Positions 24,823 to 34,465 of a stretch of 64,000 nt of DNA are shown here, piece after piece. The DNA lies in the NCBI RefSeq assembly GCF_003051105.1, contig NZ_QAOO01000002.1:1-64000 (forward strand). Direction: 5' to 3'. Position 1 is the stretch's first letter; every line of letters begins with the position of its first letter. This stretch comes from Nitrosomonas nitrosa. GTDB lineage: Bacteria > Pseudomonadota > Gammaproteobacteria > Burkholderiales > Nitrosomonadaceae. The position numbers and the translations under genes were made by a program. The notes beneath the pieces are model-generated. The model worked only from the letters and a program-made list of their open reading frames with translations. It had not been told where the DNA came from and searched no databases.

Positions 24823-27333
24823 ATGCAAAATAACAAGCTGATCATTTTTTCTATTCCAGTGTGTTCAATTGTGAAAGCTAAGCGTAACGCAACCAAAAGC
24901 GAAAAAGAACCGAAACTCTCCCGCACTCATGCACCTCCTGATCTATCACCAATCGACTGGCAGCGCGGCTTGCGCCGCCAATTTGGTGGCGAGCAAGCGT
25001 TTGTTCTGGAAAATAAAGGAGCACAGCCTTTTTTTTCAGAGTTCATTGTCAGCAATCCTCAGTCAAAAAGCCGCTACCGTGTCGCCATTCGTGGACGCCA
25101 ACCGGGTGATAATTTTTGCTCTTGCCCCGATTATGCAACCAATGAGCTAGGTACTTGCAAGCATATCGAATTTACACTGGCAACACTGCTGAAAAAACGT
25201 GGTGCAAAAACAGCTTTCGCGCGAGGTTGGCAGCCACCGTTTTCCGAAGTTTATCTACGTAACGATAGGCTGCGCACCGTGCATTTTCGTGCAGGCACAG
25301 ACTGTCCACCGATCGTGCATGAAGCGGCAGCAAAGCTTTTCGACACGCAACAGGGCTGGCGGCTACCTGAAGAACGTTTTGGTGAACTCACTCATTTTAT
25401 GGCAGTCGTTGCAACTGCGGATCATGAATTACGTGTTTATGACGACGCGCTCGATTTTATCGCAAGCCGGTGCGATGCACAGCATCGATTGGCACAACTC
25501 GACAAGCTATTTCCACGAGGTGTGGGCGATGCCAAGCTTGCAAAATTACTCAAGGTGCCGCTTTACCCTTATCAGGCCGAAGGTGCATTGTACGCGGTGC
25601 GAGCCGGACGCATCCTGATCGGTGACGAGATGGGGCTGGGTAAAACTGTTCAGGCGATTGCTGCGATGGAAATCTTGGCGAGGCATTTTGGTGTTTCACG
25701 TGTGCTAGTGGTTTGCCCAACTTCATTGAAATATCAGTGGCAAAGTGAAATTACGCGATTTTCCGGGCGACCGGCTCGCATCCTGACGGGTGGACGATCC
25801 CGTCGTCAGAAGGCGTTTGCCGAAGATGATTTTTGTAAGATTACCAATTACGAAAAACTTCAGCCCGACCTTGATCTGATCACCGCTTGGGAACCGGAAT
25901 TGGTGATCGTCGATGAAGCCCAACGCATCAAAAACTGGAATACCATCGCTTCCCGAGCGTTGAAGCGTATCGATAGCCCTTATGCCATCGTGCTGACGGG
26001 TACCCCGCTAGAAAATAAATTGGAAGAGTTGATTTCTATCGTTCAGTTTGTCGATCAGTATCGTTTGGGGCCGACCTGGAAGTTGTTGCACGAACATCAA
26101 GTCAAGGATGAAACCGGCCGTGTTACCGGTTATACCGGCCTGGAAAAAATTGGTGAAACCCTGGCGCCGGTGATGATACGACGACGCAAATCCGATGTGC
26201 TGGTGCAATTACCCTCTCGGACTGATCAGAATTTGTTGGTCCCCATGACCGAAATGCAAATGGTTTATCATCAAGAAAATGCCGAGATCGTTACCCGCAT
26301 CGTGCAGCGTTGGCGCAAAACAAAATTTCTTTCGGATAAGGATCAACGACGGTTGACCTGCGCATTGCAGAACATGCGCATGGCTTGCAATAGCACTTAT
26401 TTGCTTGATCAAGAGACCGATCATGGCGTTAAGGCAGATGAGCTGGCATCGCTCTTTGATGGGCTGTTCGTGCAACCTGGAGCGAAAGCAGTCGTTTTCA
26501 GCCAATGGACACGGACCCAGGAAATCATTATCCGGCGGCTGGAAGCGCGCGGTATTGGCTACGTCAGTTTTCATGGCGGAATCGCTTCGGATAAACGGCC
26601 TGAATTGATAGAACGTTTCAGTAGCGATCCAGACTGCCGCGTTTTTCTGTCTACCGATGCGGGGGCAACCGGACTCAATTTGCAGCAGCATGCCACCACC
26701 TTGGTCAACATGGATCTGCCCTGGAATCCTGCTTTGCTCGAACAGCGCATTGGCCGCATCCACCGCATCGGGCAGACGCAACCGGTACAGATCATCAATT
26801 TTGTTGCCAAAGGTACGATCGAAGAGGGCATGCTAGCCGTATTGGCTTTCAAGCGCTCGCTCTCGGCGGGCATTCTTGACGGGGGAGCAAGTGAAATTTC
26901 GTTGGGAGGCTCACGTCTGAATCGCTTCATGAAAGAAGTGGAAAATGTGACTGGCCAGATGGGCGAAAGTGAAGCCATGACACCGGCAGAAGAAACGGCA
27001 GGCGCCATGGGCGAAGCGGTAGCGGCACCCATCGACGAGATAATTTTGGATGAAACGCCGGAGCGAATAGACGATACACAACCCGCTCAGGCTGCAGCAA
27101 GTGGCATGAACCCTGAACCCTGGACTGCACTACTACAACTAGGCACCCATTTGGTTTCTGCGCTGACTTCGGTCAACGATAATTCGGCTGCACCACATCC
27201 CTGGATTGATCGCGATCCGGCCAGTGGTACGCACAGTCTGAAAATACCGCTGCCATCACCCGAAACGACCCAACGGTTAGCCGATGCACTATCAGCGATC
27301 GCTGATTCATTGCGTGCAGGGCATCGCAAGTGA
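24823..27333 (+). CDS. SNF2-family helicase with SWIM zinc finger
   Basis: A protein of about 836 residues. A SWIM finger (CSCPDY...CKH pattern) lies near residues 99-114. The SNF2 ATPase follows: Walker A in GDEMGLGKTVQAIAAM near 266, the box II variant DEAQRIKN near 362, VLTGTPLENKLEELISI, and a helicase C domain (VFSQWTR, HGGIASDKRPELIERF, TDAGATGLNLQQH, EQRIGRIHRIGQTQPV). The C-terminal 180 residues are low-conservation. SWIM-SNF2 proteins in bacteria are of unclear function, probably DNA or nucleoprotein remodelling. The ATG is preferred to the GTG two codons upstream. No functional link to the siderophore genes is evident. Confidence 0.88.
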   Translation: MQNNKLIIFSIPVCSIVKAKRNATKSEKEPKLSRTHAPPDLSPIDWQRGLRRQFGGEQAFVLENKGAQPFFSEFIVSNPQSKSRYRVAIRGRQPGDNFCSCPDYATNELGTCKHIEFTLATLLKKRGAKTAFARGWQPPFSEVYLRNDRLRTVHFRAGTDCPPIVHEAAAKLFDTQQGWRLPEERFGELTHFMAVVATADHELRVYDDALDFIASRCDAQHRLAQLDKLFPRGVGDAKLAKLLKVPLYPYQAEGALYAVRAGRILIGDEMGLGKTVQAIAAMEILARHFGVSRVLVVCPTSLKYQWQSEITRFSGRPARILTGGRSRRQKAFAEDDFCKITNYEKLQPDLDLITAWEPELVIVDEAQRIKNWNTIASRALKRIDSPYAIVLTGTPLENKLEELISIVQFVDQYRLGPTWKLLHEHQVKDETGRVTGYTGLEKIGETLAPVMIRRRKSDVLVQLPSRTDQNLLVPMTEMQMVYHQENAEIVTRIVQRWRKTKFLSDKDQRRLTCALQNMRMACNSTYLLDQETDHGVKADELASLFDGLFVQPGAKAVVFSQWTRTQEIIIRRLEARGIGYVSFHGGIASDKRPELIERFSSDPDCRVFLSTDAGATGLNLQQHATTLVNMDLPWNPALLEQRIGRIHRIGQTQPVQIINFVAKGTIEEGMLAVLAFKRSLSAGILDGGASEISLGGSRLNRFMKEVENVTGQMGESEAMTPAEETAGAMGEAVAAPIDEIILDETPERIDDTQPAQAAASGMNPEPWTALLQLGTHLVSALTSVNDNSAAPHPWIDRDPASGTHSLKIPLPSPETTQRLADALSAIADSLRAGHRK

Positions 27334-27349
27334 AGGCGGTAGGCGCAGT

Positions 27350-28495
27350 GTGATCAGGTTGAAGCGAGCTTTAGAATGGTTGCCAGGAAAAACCAAAACC
27401 CACGCACATCAATGGTTTTTCATGGCAGCCTGTATTTATGCCATCTTAATGGTGCCATTGGCCATGCTGGCACGGCACGGCTATGGACCAGCAGTGCTGG
27501 CTGCACCGACCGTGCATGCTTTTGAGATGCTGTTCGGTTTCGTCTTGGCCTTGATTACTGGCTATTTACTGGGGCCCCTGCCGAAAAACCAGTTACTGTT
27601 ATTTTTGCTGCTTTGGTTACTAGCGCGGGTGCTGGGTGTGATAGCGATAGCCGATTGGCTGGCTTTGATCAGTAATGCCGTTTTTGTCGCACTGCTGGCC
27701 TGGCATTTACTGCCGCGTTTATGGGTGGCGAAGAAATGGCGTAACCGGACACTGGTCCCCTTGCTGGGCCTGATATGTAGTTTGACGGTTGTCATCGCCT
27801 TGATCGGTCAGTTTGATGATTATCGGCTGCAACGCACCCTGCTGGGGGAAAGCGTGCAATTATTCGCGTTGCTGATGCTGTTCATGGGCGGGCGTATGTT
27901 GGCTCCCGCGGTAGCGGGAGAATTCTATCGCCAAGGAATGGAACTGGAAGCCAGGGTACAGCCACAGATCGAAGCAGGGCTGATCGTGACCCTTACAGCG
28001 GCTTTCCTGCTTGCTTCGGTGCCTACACTCTCGGGTGTTATGTTGATCATCGGAGGCTTGTTGGCCGCCATTCGCCTGATTCGCTGGCAACTCTGGCATT
28101 GCTTGGCTCGACCCGATTTGATTTGTCTCGGGGTCGGCTATGGTTGGCTGGCATTGGGTCTTCTGTCGCTGGGCTGGGTAAAACTGACTGGGAGCGATCA
28201 TTTAGGTACTGCGGTTCATGTAATTACGGTGGGGGCACTCGGCACACTCGCTGCCAACGTAATGGTGCGGGTGACACTGCTGCAGGTAAAACAATACCCA
28301 TCGCGGATACCCCAGATCGTCATTATGACCGGCATCATGGCAATTGCTGCGATTGCGCGGATCAGCGCCGATTTGAGCCTGTACCGTGAAATGTTTTTGG
28401 CGATCGCAGCGGTTGCCTGGAGTATGAGCTTTCTACTGTGCCTGTATGTCATATTCGATTGTCAGACGCGTGTTTTATCGCGCAAATCCTTATAA
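27350..28495 (+). CDS. nnrS: NnrS family membrane protein
   Basis: A polytopic membrane protein of about 381 residues with roughly 12 helices. NnrS hallmarks include the segment PTVHAFEMLFGFVLALITGY with its conserved His, and later RPDLICLGVGYGWLALGL and DHLGTAVHVITVGALGTLA, with further His residues proposed to bind heme/copper. NnrS protects against nitric oxide stress and is common in denitrifiers and ammonia oxidisers. GTG 27350, 17 bp after the helicase stop and preceded by AAGGCGG, is preferred; a longer frame from 27284 would overlap the helicase by 50 bp and add a hydrophilic tail. Confidence 0.85.
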   Translation: MIRLKRALEWLPGKTKTHAHQWFFMAACIYAILMVPLAMLARHGYGPAVLAAPTVHAFEMLFGFVLALITGYLLGPLPKNQLLLFLLLWLLARVLGVIAIADWLALISNAVFVALLAWHLLPRLWVAKKWRNRTLVPLLGLICSLTVVIALIGQFDDYRLQRTLLGESVQLFALLMLFMGGRMLAPAVAGEFYRQGMELEARVQPQIEAGLIVTLTAAFLLASVPTLSGVMLIIGGLLAAIRLIRWQLWHCLARPDLICLGVGYGWLALGLLSLGWVKLTGSDHLGTAVHVITVGALGTLAANVMVRVTLLQVKQYPSRIPQIVIMTGIMAIAAIARISADLSLYREMFLAIAAVAWSMSFLLCLYVIFDCQTRVLSRKSL

Positions 28496-28529
28496 CACTT
28501 GCTGTGCATAGTGGCATCAAACTCGCCTT

Positions 28530-28890
28530 GAAAGACAGATGAGAGGCAGGGTGCTGCCCGATATGCTTGCGGATCTGCCAACAGCTTGTGATGGCGGCAT
28601 ACCCATGAGTGGGTTTTAACATCGGCATCGACCTATGATAGCCAGGTAGCGATTCCTTTGACGTACATGACTCCTGAGCGGGTTGTTAATCGGTATGACC
28701 TGATGGACTCGGCCTATGATGTACCGCTGATCGATGTGAATCCGCGCCGGAACCAGGCGCTGAAAGAGGAAATTACGGCTACAGGGTGCGTATGCGCGGA
28801 CATGGTACGTTTCATTTGGGAATGCTCGGTTTTTGGCGGTGGATTTAAACGAGGTCTCCTGACTGCAAAACCATTGCTGGCCATTCAGTA
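28530..28890 (+). pseudogene. degraded IS transposase (DDE family)
   Basis: Fragments of a DDE transposase survive in different frames: LADLPTACD near 28570 and DGGIPMSGF near 28593; then TYDSQVAIPLTYMTPERVVN, RYDLMDSAYDVP, LIDVNPRRNQALKEE from about 28634; and finally RVRGHGTFHLGMLGF near 28785. In intact relatives these blocks are separated by 15-40 residues, so internal deletions and frameshifts have occurred. No terminal inverted repeats were found. The ordered motifs make the identification fairly secure although the IS family is uncertain. Confidence 0.6.
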
Positions 28891-28948
28891 TGAATCGATT
28901 TATCTTGTCATCCTTGCAAATTAAAAATAAAGATTTTAATATGCAAGG

Positions 28949-30136
28949 ATGATAAAGCGCGGCGTCTATCAAACAGTATTGCAGGCTTTGAAGCGGCAAG
29001 CCGCTGTTGCGCTTATCGGGCCGCGTCAAGTTGGAAAAACCACATTGGCGCTTGATGTCGCAGCAGAAAAAGATGCTGTCTATGTTGACCTTGAAGCGAC
29101 GGCAGACCGTGAGAAACTTTCAGACCCGGTGTTGTTTCTCACGCATAATGAAAATAAGCTAGTAATTCTTGATGAAATCCATCGAATACCTGAAATCTTC
29201 CAGGCCTTACGTGGCTTGATAGATCAGGGACGGCGGAAGGGTCTGAAAACGGGCCGTTTCCTCATTTTGGGTTCGGCTTCTATTGATTTGCTTCGTCAAT
29301 CCGGAGAAACTTTGGCCGGACGGATCGAGTATATCAATATGGGGCCGTTGACTGTTTTGGAAACAAACTCCAAAAGCGAGTCAGACCCAACGCAGCTTTG
29401 GGTACGTGGTGGTTTTCCGGATAGTTATCTGGCGGCCAGCGATGAAGACAGCTATGTTTATCGGCAAAATTTTATCCGTACTTATCTGGAGCGTGACGTC
29501 CCTCAATTCGGGCCGCGTATTCCTGCGGAAACACTTGAGCGTCTCTGGATCATGCTGGCGCACAGTCAGGGACAGTCCTTAAATGCATCTAAATTAGCAG
29601 GAAGTTTATCCACTTCCGCGCCCACCGTAAGTAATTATATCGACCTGCTGGTTGATCTGCTGCTGGTGCGACGCCTACCACCGTATCATGCCAATATCAA
29701 AAAACGTTTGATCAAAGCCCCGCGTATCTATGTCCGCGATAGCGGTATTACCCATGCTCTTCTGGGATTGGCCGATTATAACCAATTGTCCGGTCATCCC
29801 GTATTTGGAGCGAGCTGGGAAGGATTTGTAATAGAAAATCTACTTTCCTTTGCGCCATTCCAAACTAAAGCCAGTTTTTACCGCACTTCTGCCGGAGCGG
29901 AAATTGATCTGATACTGGAACTACCGGCTGGCAAGCGATGGGCAGTTGAAATAAAGAGTGGTTTGACGCCGAATCTGACAAGAGGTTTTTACAGTGCGCT
30001 TGAAGACATACAGCCGGATCGCAGTTTCGTTGTTTATTCCGGCGGAGACCGCTATCCATTAACGGAAACAACCGAAGTAATTGGCCTGTATGCGTTGGCG
30101 AACGAACTGATTGAGAGTTTTTCAGTTAAAAGGTGA
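28949..30136 (+). CDS. AAA ATPase with DUF4143 domain
   Basis: A 395-residue protein: an N-terminal AAA domain with Walker A GPRQVGKTTLALDV near 24-37, Walker B NKLVILDEIHRIPE near 70-83 and sensor-type GSASIDLLRQS, then a C-terminal DUF4143 part (YLERDVPQFGPRIP; ASKLAGSLSTSAPTVSNYID winged-helix-like; FYRTSAGAEIDLILEL; WAVEIKSG) that resembles a PD-(D/E)XK nuclease fold (EID...EIKSG). Such genes are common and mobile, and their role is unknown; some occur in defence neighbourhoods. The start is preceded by AAGG. It lies just after an IS relic, which may have brought it in. Confidence 0.85.
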   Translation: MIKRGVYQTVLQALKRQAAVALIGPRQVGKTTLALDVAAEKDAVYVDLEATADREKLSDPVLFLTHNENKLVILDEIHRIPEIFQALRGLIDQGRRKGLKTGRFLILGSASIDLLRQSGETLAGRIEYINMGPLTVLETNSKSESDPTQLWVRGGFPDSYLAASDEDSYVYRQNFIRTYLERDVPQFGPRIPAETLERLWIMLAHSQGQSLNASKLAGSLSTSAPTVSNYIDLLVDLLLVRRLPPYHANIKKRLIKAPRIYVRDSGITHALLGLADYNQLSGHPVFGASWEGFVIENLLSFAPFQTKASFYRTSAGAEIDLILELPAGKRWAVEIKSGLTPNLTRGFYSALEDIQPDRSFVVYSGGDRYPLTETTEVIGLYALANELIESFSVKR

Positions 30137-30625
30137 ACGTTACCGGCTAATCTGATCGAAATCTTGTGCTTTCATCAATAGTTGATTATGTTTCAAGCAA
30201 ATCTGTTTACGCAATTGTTACGAAAGTGCTGAATATTATTAAGCACCTCTAAGGCTGTCCGAGAATGGCAATCGTAGCGAGTCGGTTGCGTTTAAAGGAA
30301 AGGTATATAGGATACGTCGTGCTTATTTCTCCATTTTGCTGCTACGCCACTTCTTTCATTCATAGCCATCAAGTCATATATGGGAATAAACTGATCAATC
30401 ATTGTTGCAACCATACAAATGGGCATCCGTAGCTGATTGCTAGACGCAATATTCTCACCTCTTTCACCCTTATCACCGCTAGCTACTAAATAGTTGATAT
30501 TTCATTTTTATTTGACGGTCGTGGTTTAATTGAAAGCAATGAATATCCTTGAAAACTGAGAAATGGCATAAAAAGACCCGGCTTATTGGCTGATATTGTT
30601 ATCTCTAAGCCTGTAAAAATTATCT
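30137..30625. other. AT-rich intergenic stretch, no gene seen
   Basis: About 490 bp between the DUF4143 gene and the hairpin before the pilus operon. No supported reading frame, tRNA or repeat is visible. TTGACG near 30511 could be a -35 element for a transcript running to the terminator-like hairpin at 30626, either a short non-coding RNA or an attenuated pilus mRNA leader. Confidence 0.3.
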
Positions 30626-30679
30626 CGTGTGTCGTATCCGTCTCATAAAGCTGAGACGGATGGACACACGTTTTTTTTT
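30626..30679 (+). terminator. strong intrinsic terminator or attenuator before the pilus operon
   Basis: CGTGTGTC (30626-30633) pairs with GACACACG (30663-30670), and the inner CCGTCTCA (30638-30645) pairs with TGAGACGG (30652-30659). A 6-nt loop caps it and T9 follows at 30671-30679. It is the most canonical Rho-independent terminator in the window. It is 53 bp upstream of the first pilin ATG and about 490 bp after the previous gene, so it may act as an attenuator or end a small RNA. Confidence 0.75.
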
Positions 30680-30732
30680 AACTTGTTGGTCAATGGATAG
30701 GTTTTGTCCGTTGATCTTGCTTGGAGTATGTA

Positions 30733-31257
30733 ATGAAAACTATCAATAATTTTAGTCAAAAATCCCTTTTAGCAATGTTGGTAGCCGCTATGGGAGCGTT
30801 CGGCGGCACGAGCGTATTTGCTGCAACCGAAACGGGTTCGATGAGTGTATCGGGGACATTGGTAAGTGGATGCACGGTTTCAGCTGCAACACTGGATTTC
30901 GGGGATAACATCATTGCACTGTTATCTCAAGGAGATGTGACGGCGGATACGGGCGGCACACTGCAGATTGCTTGCACTACAGGAACAAGTCCTAAGATTT
31001 ATTCAACAACAGCTCGAACTCTGACTGGATCGGGTACCGCAACGGGGGGCAGTATTGCCTTCAATCTGAGCCAGACCGCTGGAGCTGCAGCTGACAATCT
31101 GCCAACTACTGCCCTTGGAGCAGAAGCCATAACTGGTTATACTGCAAATGGTGCAGAACAAACAGTGGTCATTTATGGCCGAGTTCCTGTTGCCAATTAT
31201 GGTAATCAGCCTGCCGGTCCGTATGCAGCGACCATAACCATGAGTGTAGATTACTAA
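30733..31257 (+). CDS. major pilin-like subunit, spore coat U (SCPU) domain
   Basis: A 174-residue secreted protein with a signal peptide cleaved after GTSVFA and an SCPU domain starting TGSMSVSGTLVSGCTVSAAT. A Cys pair, one in the first strand and one in QIACTTG, forms the usual disulfide, and the C-terminal strand AATITMSVDY is the donor-strand-type end. It is typical of CsuA/B-like subunits of archaic chaperone-usher pili used for biofilm attachment. The ATG at 30733 follows TTGGAG. Its stop overlaps the chaperone ATG by one base. Confidence 0.85.
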   Translation: MKTINNFSQKSLLAMLVAAMGAFGGTSVFAATETGSMSVSGTLVSGCTVSAATLDFGDNIIALLSQGDVTADTGGTLQIACTTGTSPKIYSTTARTLTGSGTATGGSIAFNLSQTAGAAADNLPTTALGAEAITGYTANGAEQTVVIYGRVPVANYGNQPAGPYAATITMSVDY

Positions 31258-31958
31258 TGCTAAGCCAGTCATCCCTTGGATGCTGGCTTTTGTTAGTCGG
31301 CATATTGATTGTTAATAGTGCTCATGCCGTTACCATTTCGCCTGTCATGATCGAGTTGTCGAATGCAAAGCGAGTCGTGTCGGTCACTATCAGCAATCCA
31401 TCGGATCAGCCTATCAATTTCCAGGCGGAAACGCTATCTTGGCGTCAATCTGACGGCAACGATCACTACGAGCCCACTGACGAATTAGTCGTTGCTCCGC
31501 CCATAGCGCAGATACCGCCAAAATCAAAACAGATTTTCCGGGTGGCCATGCGTGTTCCAAATCTGAATAACGATGAACGTGCCTATCGTCTGATACTGGA
31601 AGATGTCAGTGAGGTATCAGCGACTCAATTGGGTGTAGTTAACATTAGATTTAGACATAACTTGCCAGTTTTTGTCGTTCCTGCCGATGAGGAGAAGATT
31701 TCTTTACGCTGGAGTAAATGTTCTGCACCTGCTGGCCAAGGTTGTGTGCGTTTAGATAATGAGGGTAATCGCCGTATTCGTTTTCTGGAATTGGTTGTGG
31801 CAGGAGATGGATGGCAGAAGACTATTAGCGGTGGCACAGTACTCTCCAAATCCTGGAAAAGTTGGCAGTTTGACTTGCCTCGTGGTCAAAGCCAGCCTGT
31901 AAGTATTAAAGCCAAAACGGTAAATCATGGAGCGATTTCAGCCAACCTGTCCGATTAG
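31257..31958 (+). CDS. periplasmic pilus-assembly chaperone (CsuC-like)
   Basis: A 233-residue PapD-like chaperone: signal peptide ending NSAHA, then the first Ig domain (VTISPVMIELSNAKRVVSVT; ISNPSDQPINFQAETLSW), the conserved PPKSKQIFRVAMR subunit-binding strand, and the second domain up to VNHGAISANLSD. It delivers folded subunits to the usher by donor-strand complementation. TAATG overlap with the preceding pilin gene implies translational coupling. Confidence 0.87.
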   Translation: MLSQSSLGCWLLLVGILIVNSAHAVTISPVMIELSNAKRVVSVTISNPSDQPINFQAETLSWRQSDGNDHYEPTDELVVAPPIAQIPPKSKQIFRVAMRVPNLNNDERAYRLILEDVSEVSATQLGVVNIRFRHNLPVFVVPADEEKISLRWSKCSAPAGQGCVRLDNEGNRRIRFLELVVAGDGWQKTISGGTVLSKSWKSWQFDLPRGQSQPVSIKAKTVNHGAISANLSD

Positions 31959-32032
31959 GATTGAGTGTTGGTTGTTCGAAAACGAGATCATTCGTTTGAA
32001 ATATATCGCAAAGCTGGATGTAGATTGTGATC

Positions 32033-34465
32033 ATGGCTTTAGTGCTGCAGGTAGCCATTTGTTTTGCTGCCGGCACGAGAAAATTCGCGCGTTTTTCAGT
32101 ATGGCTGCTGCTTCTGGTTTTGCTGTCGGGTGCGCAGTCAACTCACGCTTCTATGACCGAACAACGCGAGCATACTGAAGGACTCATTAACAATAAAACG
32201 CATCCTTTTGAATCCGAGTACGACAATAAGCCACAGATTTTGCTACTGGATGTCACGATCAATTCCATTAAGTTGGGTGATATTGTTTGGGCCGAACAAC
32301 TTTCTGATGGTCGGTTGGTTTTGCCTGTGGAAGCTTGGCAGAATATGCGTTTGCGCACTGTTGGTGAGAAACTGACCTTAACCAACGGGAAAACTGGCCA
32401 TGCGCTGGATTCCATAAAAGGATTGCAATACCAGCTTGATAAGGGTCAGTTAACACTGGCCATTATTGCCCCTGCAGAAGCTTTTGAGGGCAGCGCCCTA
32501 GATCATGGGCGGGGCGGTACTATCCCCACTAATGAATCCCCGCCAGGCATCTTTTTTAACTACAACTTAACCGGCACGCGACTTGGCGACGGTAAAATTA
32601 GTTATGGGGCGTTTCTGGAAAGTGTGGCATTTAACCGTATGGGTTCGTTGGTTGCGGGTGGATTAGCCCGGGGGAGTGAGGAGCAGCTCGAATTTGTCCG
32701 AACGGATACCTATCTCCAGAAGGATCTGCCCAGCACTATGGAAACCCTGGTACTTGGTGACACCATTGGTACGGGTGGCGCCTGGAGCAGGCCTGTACGT
32801 TTCGGCGGTATTCGATGGGCGCGAAACTTCTCGCTACGTCCCGGTTATTTTACTTTTCCACTACCATCGATTTCGGGCTCGGCAGCCTTACCCTCCACTA
32901 TCGATGTGTTGATCAACAATCAGCGCCAACAAAGTCAGACAGTTGAACCCGGTCCATTTACCTTGACCAATATCCCGGTCGTGAACGGAGCCGGGGAGAT
33001 CAGCCTGGTGGTACGTGACATGCTTGGGACTGAAACTTTGGTCACACAGAGTTATTACGCGTCTTCCCGCTTGCTGGCAAAAGGGCTATCGGATTTTTCG
33101 TTCGAAGCTGGCTTGCTACGCAAAAATTTTGGTATTCGGAGCAATGATTACGGTGCACCTTTTTTCGCTGGTACTTGGAGACAAGGCTTCAGCGATGCAT
33201 TTACGGGGGAAGCCCGGATTGAAATACAGAAACAGCGTCAGGCAGCAGGTATCGAGATGAGCGGTTTGCTGGGAAATTATGTTGTCGCACGCACAGCGGC
33301 GGCCTATGCTAGAGCTGAAGGGGAGCAGGGAGGGCGTTATTTATTTGGCCTGGAACGCCGATCACTCAGCGGATCCGGTTCGCTTCAATGGGAGTATTTT
33401 GATCGTGGTTATCTGCAGTTTGCTGAACGGTCTGGAGCTATCCGTCCACGTAATCGTATTTCTGCCAATTATGGGATGCCTATTCCCTTCCTTCAGGGAT
33501 CGTCGCTTGGGCTCAGCTATATTAGCCAATCCAATTGGAATGGAGACCCTTTTAAACTGGCGAGTGCTAACATAGGAATTTCGCTTCCCTTGAATTTGTT
33601 TGCCAGCATATTTGTCAGTAAACAACTCGATCATAATCGTGGTTGGATAGGGGGAATCAACCTTATGCTTCCGTTAGGTTCGCAACGTATAGTATCTGCT
33701 AGAACGGCCCGCGATAACGCAGGACGAATTATCAATGCCGTACAAGCCAGCCAATCGGTCCCTTTTGGGCCGGGAGTCGGCTGGCGGCTGCGCGCAAGCG
33801 ACGACCCTCGCCAATACTTGCAAGCAGGTGGAACCCTCAATACCAATTACGGACAAATTAGAGCTGATACTAATCTAGGAGAAAACGGTTATTCGGTGCG
33901 TCTGGGTGCAAACGGTTCGATAGGCTATTTGCAAGACTTTCCTTTTGCTACCCGTAATATTGGTCATGGCAGTTTTGCCGTTGTTAAAGTGGGTGGTCTT
34001 GAAGGCGTGCCGGTGTATCGTAGCAATCAAATTGTGGCGACGACCAATAGCAGAGGTAAAGCATTGGTACCCAACTTACTGCCGTTTCAGAAAAACCAGA
34101 TTAGTATTGACCCAGGCGAATTGCCTTTCAATACAGAGATTCAGGGCATAAAGGAGGTGGTGACACCTTATGCGCGTAGTGGTCTGCTTGTGGAATTTCC
34201 GGTACGACAAACACGCAATGCATTAGTAGTGCTACACCAAACCGATGGTTCGCCGGTTCCGGTTGGCGCCAGCGTCACCGTTTCACCGAATGGCTTGAGC
34301 TATACTGTGGCTAGACGTGGTCAAGTATATCTGACTGACTTGGAAGTAGATAATCATATTACCGTGAAATGGCAGGATGGGCATTGCAACTTGCCTATTA
34401 CTTTACCTATCGATGGTACAGTGGAGCCGATTATCGGCCCTCTTATCTGTGGAGATTCACAATGA
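32033..34465 (+). CDS. outer-membrane fimbrial usher (CsuD-like)
   Basis: An usher of about 810 residues, the secretion pore of a chaperone-usher pilus. After a signal peptide cleaved after STHA comes the N-terminal chaperone-binding domain (LLLDVTINSIKLGDIVWAEQ). The 24-strand barrel follows with the plug (FTLTNIPVVNGAGEISLVVRD), then the C-terminal domains ending IIGPLICGDSQ. Architecture matches the archaic (sigma) clade. ATG 32033 is preferred to the GTG two codons earlier. The stop overlaps the next pilin ATG by 4 bp. Confidence 0.88.
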   Translation: MALVLQVAICFAAGTRKFARFSVWLLLLVLLSGAQSTHASMTEQREHTEGLINNKTHPFESEYDNKPQILLLDVTINSIKLGDIVWAEQLSDGRLVLPVEAWQNMRLRTVGEKLTLTNGKTGHALDSIKGLQYQLDKGQLTLAIIAPAEAFEGSALDHGRGGTIPTNESPPGIFFNYNLTGTRLGDGKISYGAFLESVAFNRMGSLVAGGLARGSEEQLEFVRTDTYLQKDLPSTMETLVLGDTIGTGGAWSRPVRFGGIRWARNFSLRPGYFTFPLPSISGSAALPSTIDVLINNQRQQSQTVEPGPFTLTNIPVVNGAGEISLVVRDMLGTETLVTQSYYASSRLLAKGLSDFSFEAGLLRKNFGIRSNDYGAPFFAGTWRQGFSDAFTGEARIEIQKQRQAAGIEMSGLLGNYVVARTAAAYARAEGEQGGRYLFGLERRSLSGSGSLQWEYFDRGYLQFAERSGAIRPRNRISANYGMPIPFLQGSSLGLSYISQSNWNGDPFKLASANIGISLPLNLFASIFVSKQLDHNRGWIGGINLMLPLGSQRIVSARTARDNAGRIINAVQASQSVPFGPGVGWRLRASDDPRQYLQAGGTLNTNYGQIRADTNLGENGYSVRLGANGSIGYLQDFPFATRNIGHGSFAVVKVGGLEGVPVYRSNQIVATTNSRGKALVPNLLPFQKNQISIDPGELPFNTEIQGIKEVVTPYARSGLLVEFPVRQTRNALVVLHQTDGSPVPVGASVTVSPNGLSYTVARRGQVYLTDLEVDNHITVKWQDGHCNLPITLPIDGTVEPIIGPLICGDSQ

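Noticed and set aside
28616-29029. A 137-codon minus-strand frame over the IS relic
   Set aside because: It runs antisense through recognisable transposase fragments and the ATPase start; it is a frame shadow without its own signals.
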